The translations under genes and the position numbers were made by a program. 12,350 nucleotides of DNA. It comes from an uncultured Opitutia bacterium (GTDB lineage: Bacteria > Verrucomicrobiota > Verrucomicrobiia > Opitutales > UBA953). The DNA is taken from assembly GCA_903882335.1 (NCBI GenBank), contig CAIRWP010000168.1, positions 1 to 12,350 of the forward strand. The letters are read 5' to 3'. Shown here in pieces: positions 1-6,255 of the stretch (position 1 is the first letter of the stretch; each line of letters starts with the position of its first letter). The notes below the pieces were generated by a model that saw nothing but the letters and a program-made list of their open reading frames with translations, was not told the origin of the DNA and made no database searches.

Positions 1-1079
1 AAAGGATTGGCCTCGTCGCTCAGGTCGCCTAGGCGCTTGTCGCCGCCGATATCGAGCGTACGGAACGTGACGGGTCGGCCCTGCGCGAGACGCACCGCCT
101 CGGCATATTCATCGTACTGCTCCGCCTCGGTCGGCCACGCATCGAGGCGCAGGTAAAGGTTCTCCGTCCGGTAGAGGCCGACGCCGTGGGCGTGGTAGCG
201 CAGGGCGTCCTCCATCTCCTCCGGCCCGCCGATGTTGGCCAGGAGCTCGAAGGCGGCGCCGTCGGCCGTAGTGTCCGGCAGGGCGATTTCGCCCATCACG
301 CGATCGCGGCGGGTGCGCAGGGCCTGCTCCTTGTCGAGGTAGGCGGCGAGCGTCTCCGCCGAAGGATTGACGATGACGAGCCCGGCCTCGCCGTCGACGA
401 GGAGCGTGTCGCCGGCGCCCACCGCGGCCATCAGCCCTCTCACCCCGACCACGGCCGGGATGTCCAAGGAACGCGCCATGATGGCCGAATGACTCGTCCG
501 ACCGCCTTCCTCCGTGACGAACGCCGCGACGCCCGCCTCATGCAGGCCGGCCGTCTCCGTGGGGGTCAGGTCCAGCGCGACGACCACCTGGCGGCCGGCG
601 ACCGGACCGACTTCCGCCGGAGCCGCGCCGAGGAGCTGGTCGAGCACGCGGCCGGTGACATCGCGGATGTCGGCGGCGCGCTCGCGGAGGAAATCGTCCT
701 CCATCTTGGCGAAGATATCGATGTAGCGCTGCGCGACCGTCTCGAAGCAGTGCTCGATGTTGTAGCCGGAGCGCCGGACCTCCTTGGTCACCTCATCGAT
801 GAGGGCGACGTCCTCCAGCACCAGCAGGTGGGCGTCGAAGATTGCCGCCTCGGACTCGTTAAGTTTACGGGCGACATCCGCGCGCAGCTGGGCGATCTCC
901 ACCCGGGTAGCGGTCAAGGCGACCTCGAGCCGGGCCAGTTCCCGCTCCGGGTCGTCGACCCGCCGGCGAACCACGAGGGCACGCCCTTGCTGGAGCAGGT
1001 AGGCGGTCGCCCGGGCCACGCCGGGGGCGGCGGCGGTCCCGAGCAGCCTGACTTCGGCCCGATGGGAGTTGCCCTGCAT
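1..1079 (-). CDS. ptsI: PTS enzyme I (phosphoenolpyruvate-protein phosphotransferase), N-terminal part; 3' end outside window
   Basis: Cytoplasmic enzyme that takes phosphate from phosphoenolpyruvate onto its own histidine and passes it to HPr, starting the PTS phosphorelay. Translating the minus strand from the ATG at 1079-1077 gives 359 residues before the window edge; the family is usually about 570-590, so the PEP-binding TIM barrel is mostly missing. Seen: the family N-terminus LLGTAAAPGVA (residues 12-22); a helical HPr-binding stretch; the active-site motif GGRTSHSAIMAR (192-203) with phospho-acceptor His197; the swivel-domain end AGDTLLVDGEAGLVIVNPS; and the start of the catalytic domain with GLYRTEN (301-307) and FRTLDIGGDK. 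No GAF domain precedes it, so it is ptsI-like rather than ptsP. The frame stays open upstream, but no ATG, GTG or TTG start lies between 1079 and the anti-sigma stop, and the N-terminus fits the family. There is no clear Shine-Dalgarno. It lies 52 bases after the anti-sigma gene, so co-transcription is possible but unproven. No HPr gene is visible. Confidence 0.95.
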   Translation of the reverse strand, partial: MQGNSHRAEVRLLGTAAAPGVARATAYLLQQGRALVVRRRVDDPERELARLEVALTATRVEIAQLRADVARKLNESEAAIFDAHLLVLEDVALIDEVTKEVRRSGYNIEHCFETVAQRYIDIFAKMEDDFLRERAADIRDVTGRVLDQLLGAAPAEVGPVAGRQVVVALDLTPTETAGLHEAGVAAFVTEEGGRTSHSAIMARSLDIPAVVGVRGLMAAVGAGDTLLVDGEAGLVIVNPSAETLAAYLDKEQALRTRRDRVMGEIALPDTTADGAAFELLANIGGPEEMEDALRYHAHGVGLYRTENLYLRLDAWPTEAEQYDEYAEAVRLAQGRPVTFRTLDIGGDKRLGDLSDEANP

Positions 1080-1131
1080 CCTGCAGGTCAGAAGAAGCCC
1101 CCGCAGGGAGGAAGCAAGGCGGATTAAGGGC

Positions 1132-1659
1132 TCAGGCCAAGGTCGGCTCGCTGGCCTCGACGGGATGGAGCAGGTCGGGCGGAGTCAGGTGCGGAACAAC
1201 GCGGTCATGCACTTCGCCGTTGGGCAAATCGAAGTCGGACGGCAATTCCAGGTTGACCAAGGCCATGCCACCCGGCGCATCGGCCAGGGCCGGCATCTCG
1301 CCCATCTCGGGCATCTCCTCGACGGCCGAGATATCGGTGAAAAGCACGAGCCCCGAGACCTCTTCCGGCAGACGAACCTGTAGTTCGACAAAAATCAGGG
1401 CGAGCAGGCAGAGGTGCGCGAACGAGCGACCGGCCCGCTGGGCGAAACCATGCAACCAGAGCATAGCCTGCCGGGGCGAACAACCTTCCTGCTTACTCAG
1501 GTAGGCCATCTGGGCGCGGTGCAGGCGCAGGCGGGCCTGGAAGCGCTGGTGCAGCTCCGGCGAGGACTTGATCGCGTCGCGGAGGCGGATGACCTGCTGA
1601 CGGGACGCGGTGCCCTCGAGATAAAGGACGATGAGGGACTCGAGCTCGGCGTTGGTCAT
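1132..1659 (-). CDS. Putative anti-sigma factor, membrane-associated, non-ZAS type
   Basis: Predicted 175-residue protein whose ATG (1659-1657) overlaps the sigma-factor stop as ATGA, so the two are almost certainly translationally coupled. The N-terminal 50 residues (LYLEGTASRQQVIRLRDAI, then SSPELHQRFQARLRLH) have the pattern of anti-sigma N-termini common in Planctomycetes and Verrucomicrobia. A hydrophobic stretch at about 80-97 (SFAHLCLLALIFVELQVRL) could be one short membrane segment, though it contains a Glu. The rest is acidic and proline/methionine-rich (EEMPEMGEMP) with no recognisable fold. No H-x3-C-x2-C zinc anti-sigma motif is present. Expected role: hold the ECF sigma factor at the membrane until a signal releases it. 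This rests mainly on gene order and the N-terminal pattern. Longer upstream starts are possible but would run far into the sigma gene. Confidence 0.65.
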   Translation of the reverse strand: MTNAELESLIVLYLEGTASRQQVIRLRDAIKSSPELHQRFQARLRLHRAQMAYLSKQEGCSPRQAMLWLHGFAQRAGRSFAHLCLLALIFVELQVRLPEEVSGLVLFTDISAVEEMPEMGEMPALADAPGGMALVNLELPSDFDLPNGEVHDRVVPHLTPPDLLHPVEASEPTLA

Positions 1660-2246
1660 GTGCGGAACTCCTCCCCCATCAGGTCGCGCAAGGCTTCCCG
1701 GGCCCGGTTGATGCGGCTCTTCACCGTTCCGATGGAGAGTCCGAGTTCCTCGGCGATCTCCTCGTAGGACATGTTCCGCACGTTGCGCATGGTCAGGATA
1801 CGAGCGTGTTCCGGTTTCAGTTGTTCCATGCATTCGGCCACTTTATCGACGAATTCATTCTGCTGGGCCTCGCGGCCGGGACCCTGGCTGCCATCCGAAA
1901 GGATGTCATGGAGGGTCGCGCCCGGATCCTCCCCGAGGTCGGCGTCCAACGACATGGATTGGTCGCGCTTGCGACGGCGCCAGTACCAGTAGCGGTTGCG
2001 GGCTAGGTTGGTACCGATTTGGTGGATCCAGGTCGAGAAAGTGGCCGTCCCCCGGAACGAAGCCAGCACCCGGTGGGCCCGAATGAAGGTGTCCTGAGTG
2101 ATTTCCTCTGCGTCCTGGCGGTTACGCAGTAGGGAAAATACCTTGGCAAAAATCCTTCCCTGGTAGCGGAGCACCAGCTCGTTGTAGGCCGCGAGATCCC
2201 CGGCGCGGGCGCGGTCGAGGGCGGACTGGTCGGCTTCGGTCTCCAT
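1656..2246 (-). CDS. RNA polymerase sigma factor, ECF (sigma-70 family)
   Basis: Predicted 196-residue ECF sigma factor with only regions 2 and 4. Region 2 covers about residues 12-90: AYNELVLRYQGRIF, then DAEEITQDTFIRAHRVL and FRGTATFSTWIHQIGTNLARN, the core-binding and -10 recognition segments, followed by a very basic WYWRRRKRD. Region 4 covers about 138-190, with the helix-turn-helix YEEIAEELGLSIGTVKSRI that reads the -35 element. The linker (98-130) is acidic. Length and architecture are typical of RpoE-like ECF factors. It is followed with a 4-base overlap by the putative anti-sigma gene and faces away from the GTPase operon across 108 bases. ECF factors often control their own and neighbouring genes, so the divergent operon is a natural candidate target. 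The start has no visible Shine-Dalgarno but fits the family N-terminus. Confidence 0.95.
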   Translation of the reverse strand: METEADQSALDRARAGDLAAYNELVLRYQGRIFAKVFSLLRNRQDAEEITQDTFIRAHRVLASFRGTATFSTWIHQIGTNLARNRYWYWRRRKRDQSMSLDADLGEDPGATLHDILSDGSQGPGREAQQNEFVDKVAECMEQLKPEHARILTMRNVRNMSYEEIAEELGLSIGTVKSRINRAREALRDLMGEEFRT

Positions 2247-2354
2247 GGTTTAGGGGTGGATTTCAGGCGGGGTTCGCCGACTATGGTGGTGACATCCCCG
2301 CGGAATTCAACTGCTGTCTGCAACCGTCTACCGCCCCTCCCTACCCCGGTGCCC
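2247..2354. other. Divergent intergenic region between sigma gene and GTPase operon
   Basis: The 108 bases between the start codons at 2246 (minus) and 2355 (plus) must contain or overlap the promoters for both transcription units. Its composition is more mixed than the flanking coding DNA. A short inverted repeat GGCG-N5-CGCC lies at 2266-2278, too short to call an operator. No strong sigma-70 promoter is visible on either strand: the minus-strand TTGAAT/CATAGT pair is spaced 19 bases apart. Neither start codon has a clear Shine-Dalgarno. Confidence 0.6.
2302..2330 (+). promoter_or_regulatory. Candidate ECF-type promoter of the GTPase operon
   Basis: GGAAT (2302-2306) followed after 18 bases by CGTCTA (2325-2330) resembles the GGAA(C/T) -35 and CGTC/GTC-type -10 elements of many ECF sigma factors. 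Transcription would begin near 2337, giving a leader of about 18 bases before the ATG at 2355. This spacing, and an ECF gene just across the intergenic region, make it plausible, but the motifs are short and the specificity of this sigma factor is unknown. Confidence 0.3.
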
Positions 2355-4115
2355 ATGTTCTCTTCGACCAAGAAAAATCCGACCTTACGCTGGGTGAACT
2401 GCCTCAGCGGGGCACGCGGCTCGGTCGACCAGTTCCCCTTCCGACTGCCGGCCGGGTCCCCCTCCCCTCAGGTGACCGTGTCGCCAGCGGCGCAGGGACT
2501 CACCCTGACCCCGACCCCGGGCAGAAGGCCCCTGGTCAACGGCGTGGCCATCGATGGCCCGGTGACGATCGCGGAGACATCCACGTTGCAGCTGGAAGAT
2601 GGCCTGCTCGCCCTCAGTTTGGAAGAGACGGATACCTTCCGAGACTTGCGTACGGGCGCCTGGATGCTCTTCGACGCCGCCTCCGGGGAACTGCTCGGGG
2701 AATTCGCCCCGGCGGATTTGCTCGACCGGGCCAACGACCTCGGACGCCCCCCGGAACACCTCGCCTGCACGCCGACCGGCCTCGAGATCGGCTTCTCGCT
2801 CTCGCTCGCGGCGCCCTTGCTCTCCCCGCGGGAGGAAATCGCAACGCGCCCGCCCGGCCCCGCGCTACTGGCGGCGGAGCAGAATCGCGGGGCGCATCTC
2901 TGCCCGGTCTGCTGGACGCGCTTCGACGCCGGCGACGCCTTGAGCATCGCCGTGCATGAGGACCTGCGCGGCGACCCGATCCTCGGCTCCGACGCGCGCC
3001 TGCGCTTCCAGCCGACCCGCTTCAACGACCAAGGGCTCGCCGTGGATCCGATGGGGCTGGCCTGCACGGACCTCGCCTGCCCGCATTGCCGACGCCAGCT
3101 ACCGCCGGGCTACCTGGACATGCCCCACCGCATCCTCTCGCTGATCGGGGCGCCCAGTTCCGGAAAATCTTACTACCTGGCCGTCCTGACGCGCGAGCTG
3201 CAGGAAAGACTGCCGAAGGACTTCGGCCTGGCCTTCAAGGACGGCGACCCGAGCGGCAACATGCTGCTTAACCAGATGCGCAACACGCTCTTCTCCGCCG
3301 CTACCCCGGAGGAAGCCCTGCTGGGCAAGACCGCGCTGGAAGGTGCCACCTACGAGAAGCTGCCGCGACTGGGACGCCTCGTGTCGCTCCCCCGCCCCTT
3401 CATCTACGCCCTCAGCCGACCCGGGGCGCGCAAGCAGGAGACCTCCCTCATCCTGTACGACAACGCCGGCGAGCACTTCGAGCCCGGCGTCGATATCCAC
3501 GACTCGCCCGGCGCGATGCACGTCGCGACCTCCGCGGGACTGATCTTCCTCTTCGACCCGACCGCCAACGCGCGCTTCAAAGCCCGGCTCATCGGCGTGG
3601 AGGATCCGCAGCTCAGCCTGAAGGGGCGGGTCGACCAGCAGGACAGCATCCTCGCCGAGATGGAGACACGCATCAAGCGGGTGATGGGGCTGGCCCACGA
3701 TCAGCGCATCGCCACGCCGCTCGCCTTTGTGGTCGGCAAGTGCGACACGTGGTCACGGCTGCTGGCCTCGCCGCTCGAACCCGTGACGACGCCGGCCGGA
3801 CTCGACCTCGCGGCCATCGAGCGCAATTCACAACGGGTCCGCGCGGTGCTACTCGATCTTTGCCCCGGCCTCGTGGCCTCGGCCGAATCGCTCGCGGAGG
3901 AGATCCGCTACTTCGCGGCGACCTCGTTCGGCCATAACCCCGTGGTCATCCAACAGGGCCCGAACAAAGGCCGCATCGCGCCGGACCCCCAGCGGCTCGC
4001 GCCCGCGCACGTGGAGGAACCGGTCTACTGGTTGTTGCATCGCGCCTCGCCCGAGCTCCTGCCTTCGGCGCCCCGGCTGAACCTGGAGAAGTTCCCTGCC
4101 GCGAGCAGCCCCTGA
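2355..4115 (+). CDS. Zinc-ribbon P-loop GTPase, double-GTPase (DO-GTPase2)-like
   Basis: Predicted cytoplasmic 586-residue nucleotide switch, first gene of the four-gene operon. Residues 1-90 are beta-rich, with a stretch (about 60-87: LVNGVAIDGPVTI, then STLQLEDGLLAL) resembling a degenerate FHA domain. A split zinc ribbon follows: CPVC (183-186) and CPHC (242-245), with an extra Cys237. The GTPase domain has G1 GAPSSGKS (265-272), a switch/Walker-B-like YDNAGEHFEPG (from 368, Asp369), FLFDPT (398-403), and a GKCD motif (461-464) in place of NKxD. The C-terminus includes EEPVYWLLHR. The zinc ribbon just before the P-loop and the DNAGEHFEPG and KCD motifs match my memory of DO-GTPase2 proteins. 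The frame opens earlier at 2256, but that start adds 33 low-complexity residues, lies 9 bases from the divergent sigma gene and overlaps the promoter region, so I chose 2355. The next gene starts 2 bases after the stop. Confidence 0.85.
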   Translation: MFSSTKKNPTLRWVNCLSGARGSVDQFPFRLPAGSPSPQVTVSPAAQGLTLTPTPGRRPLVNGVAIDGPVTIAETSTLQLEDGLLALSLEETDTFRDLRTGAWMLFDAASGELLGEFAPADLLDRANDLGRPPEHLACTPTGLEIGFSLSLAAPLLSPREEIATRPPGPALLAAEQNRGAHLCPVCWTRFDAGDALSIAVHEDLRGDPILGSDARLRFQPTRFNDQGLAVDPMGLACTDLACPHCRRQLPPGYLDMPHRILSLIGAPSSGKSYYLAVLTRELQERLPKDFGLAFKDGDPSGNMLLNQMRNTLFSAATPEEALLGKTALEGATYEKLPRLGRLVSLPRPFIYALSRPGARKQETSLILYDNAGEHFEPGVDIHDSPGAMHVATSAGLIFLFDPTANARFKARLIGVEDPQLSLKGRVDQQDSILAEMETRIKRVMGLAHDQRIATPLAFVVGKCDTWSRLLASPLEPVTTPAGLDLAAIERNSQRVRAVLLDLCPGLVASAESLAEEIRYFAATSFGHNPVVIQQGPNKGRIAPDPQRLAPAHVEEPVYWLLHRASPELLPSAPRLNLEKFPAASSP

Positions 4116-4116
4116 C

Positions 4117-6252
4117 ATGCCCCTGCAACTCCTCTTCACCTCCGCCCGCCAGGGCCTCGTCCCAGGTCGTTCCGGTTTCTGCACCGTGGCCCGCCACCGC
4201 GCGATGCCCGAGCGGCTCGCCCAGTTACTGGAGGGTCTCGGCACCCCGCACGACGCGCCGACCGGAGCGACCTTCACCTTCCGCCTTCTCGAGGCGGCCG
4301 GCCAACGTTGGTACGTGCTTTCCCGCTTCGTCGCCCGCGGACTCGACTACACCCAGCGCGACAACCGTCTCGCGCACCACCTCGCCTTCAGCCAGGAGGA
4401 GGCGATGGTGCTCCCGCCGCCGGCCGCGCTCGCCTACCGCTGGGACCAGTGGAAGGACGAGTGGTCCGGCGAGCCGACCTGGCTCGAGGGCGAAGCGAAG
4501 CCCCTCATCCTCAAGCCCGGCCCGGCCTTGACGCCCGCCGCCACCTGGCGGCAGGTCGCCGGCACCGGCGCGAAGGCCGCCTGGCTGGTCGATGCCACCG
4601 GCCCGGCCGAAGTCGCCTTGCTCAACTGCGCCGACCAGGACACCGCGCTGCGGCTCCTCGCCGAGTCCGCCGCCCTGCTCGGCAAGTCCGGCTGGGCCGC
4701 CACCTTCACCACCGACGTCGGCGTCAGCGGGGGCGATGGCTTCCGCTGGTGCCTCGGCCACACCGCCGGTCGCGCGGAAATCGACCTCGCCCAGGCCGCC
4801 GACCAGCCGGCGCCGACCGGCGACCTGGCCCGGGCGGCCGCGATGGGCCTGACCGCGACGGCGTCCGCCGCCGCAACCAACACCGCCCGTAAACCCAAGC
4901 CCGCCAAAAGCGGCGAGAGTTCCGGGCCTTCGGCCGGCCTGATCGTGCTGGTGCTCGCGGTCGTCGCCTTGGCGAGTTTCCTCGGCTGGAAGGTCCTGCA
5001 GACCCCGCCGCCGCCCGCGCCGCCGGTCGTGACCGCCCCGCCGCCCCCGCCCGTCGACACCGCGAAGGCCGATGAAATCATGAAGGCGAACCTCGCCCTG
5101 AAGGACATCGACGGCCTGATCGACCGCGAGGAATTCATCGACGCCGCCAAACTCTGGTTCGAGACCGCCGCGCTCTCCCCGGAGTTCGCCGCCAAGCATC
5201 GTTCGCGCGTGGTGCCGCGCCTGACCGCCCGTTTCGCCGAAGTCGGGGCCGCCCGTTTTGCGACCCGCCTCGACTCCCTGCCGCCCGGCGGGGACGGCAA
5301 GGACGCGGCCGCCCTCGCCGCCGAGATGCAAGAAGCGCTGCGCGTCGGCACCCGCCTCGAAGTCGCGGTCGACGCGGCCTGGAAGCAGCTCCAGGAAATC
5401 GCCGCTCGCGCCGAGCTGCTGGCGGCCCTCGACGTGCGGCCCACCCTGCTGGTAGCCGGCATCTGGGAAACGGGCGACAACGGCCCGGCCGGGCCTTCCC
5501 AGGCTCGCTTCACCCTGCCGGTCGAGGCCGGCCAGAAACTCACGAAGTTCCTCGAGCTCGCGGGCGTCGGCGCCAACAACTCGGTCGCGGTCCAGCTGCG
5601 GTTGCTGCCGCTCGCCCGGCTCCACACCCGCGAAGCTAAGGCGAAACCGATGATGGGCGAGGTGCGCCGCGGCGGCCAAGGCCTCTGGGTGGAGGCGCGG
5701 GCCGAAGCCGGCCAACTCAACCGACCGATCGTGCTCGGCGTCGGCCCCCGCGGCAACGCCCTCGAGCTTTCCTTCCGCGACGGCGAAGCCCGCGCCTACC
5801 CGGAGACGAACCGGCAACTCGAGATCACCCTGCCGAGCGGCGACCGACTGTCCCTCGGCCTGCTCGCCAAACCTTCCGTCCTCCAGCCGTTGGAACTCGG
5901 GCTCGGCGGACTCCGCAAGGATGCCGACACCGGCGTCGTCCGCGCCGCCGCGTGGGCCGAGCCCGCGGTCTATGCGCTCAGCTGGGCCGGCGGGAACACC
6001 GGGCTCTTCCCCGCGGGTCATGAATTCCCGGACCGCGACCTGCCTTCCCTCCGCGCCACGCGCTCGGTGCTGGAGACCGACCTGATCCGCCTCGAAGGGC
6101 GGACGGGGCCCGGCACGCCGCCCTCGGCGCTGCTCGCCGAACGCCGCCGGCTCTTCAACGAAGGCGAACTCATCCGCGCCGGCGCCCCGTGGCGCCTCGT
6201 CATCGTCGGACCCCGGGGCGAGGAGCTGTCCGGTCCGATCGAATTCCGCTAA
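4117..6252 (+). CDS. GAP1-N2-like GTPase-associated protein with membrane anchor and periplasmic region
   Basis: Predicted 711-residue single-pass membrane protein. The cytoplasmic N-terminal domain (about 1-235) carries FTSARQGLVPGRSGFCTVA (7-25) and DYTQRDNRLAHHLAFS (77-92), which match the pattern I recall for GTPase-associated protein 1, N-terminal domain type 2 (GAP1-N2), a family found beside DO-GTPases. An Ala/Thr/Lys-rich linker leads to one membrane helix (about 273-294, GLIVLVLAVVALASFLGWKV). A proline-rich stretch (296-313) follows, then about 400 residues of probably periplasmic sequence that I do not recognise: helical at about 315-450, then apparently beta-rich with LPVEAGQKL and PRGEELSGPIEF. 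Basic residues before the helix support an N-inside topology. The ATG is one base after the GTPase stop, so translation is probably coupled. It is the obvious partner of the GTPase and could couple its nucleotide state to the periplasm. Usual GAP1 middle and C-terminal domains are not evident. Confidence 0.75.
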   Translation: MPLQLLFTSARQGLVPGRSGFCTVARHRAMPERLAQLLEGLGTPHDAPTGATFTFRLLEAAGQRWYVLSRFVARGLDYTQRDNRLAHHLAFSQEEAMVLPPPAALAYRWDQWKDEWSGEPTWLEGEAKPLILKPGPALTPAATWRQVAGTGAKAAWLVDATGPAEVALLNCADQDTALRLLAESAALLGKSGWAATFTTDVGVSGGDGFRWCLGHTAGRAEIDLAQAADQPAPTGDLARAAAMGLTATASAAATNTARKPKPAKSGESSGPSAGLIVLVLAVVALASFLGWKVLQTPPPPAPPVVTAPPPPPVDTAKADEIMKANLALKDIDGLIDREEFIDAAKLWFETAALSPEFAAKHRSRVVPRLTARFAEVGAARFATRLDSLPPGGDGKDAAALAAEMQEALRVGTRLEVAVDAAWKQLQEIAARAELLAALDVRPTLLVAGIWETGDNGPAGPSQARFTLPVEAGQKLTKFLELAGVGANNSVAVQLRLLPLARLHTREAKAKPMMGEVRRGGQGLWVEARAEAGQLNRPIVLGVGPRGNALELSFRDGEARAYPETNRQLEITLPSGDRLSLGLLAKPSVLQPLELGLGGLRKDADTGVVRAAAWAEPAVYALSWAGGNTGLFPAGHEFPDRDLPSLRATRSVLETDLIRLEGRTGPGTPPSALLAERRRLFNEGELIRAGAPWRLVIVGPRGEELSGPIEFR

Positions 6253-6255
6253 GGC

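Noticed and set aside
1093..1118. Weak GC hairpin with a pyrimidine tail between the anti-sigma gene and ptsI
   Set aside because: A 5-bp stem including a G-T pair and a CTTCTTCT tail is not enough to call a terminator.
186..1127. Long plus-strand reading frame (313 codons) opposite ptsI
   Set aside because: It is antisense to a clear enzyme I reading frame with conserved active-site motifs; long opposite frames are expected at this GC content.
2256..2354. Upstream start giving a 33-residue longer GTPase
   Set aside because: The extra residues look like translated intergenic DNA, the start would be 9 bases from the divergent sigma start, and the candidate promoter lies inside it.
4225..6021. 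Minus-strand frame of 598 codons opposite the GAP1-like gene
   Set aside because: Its Gly/Arg/Glu-rich composition is that of a GC-rich shadow frame. The plus-strand gene has a membrane helix, family motifs and tight operon spacing.
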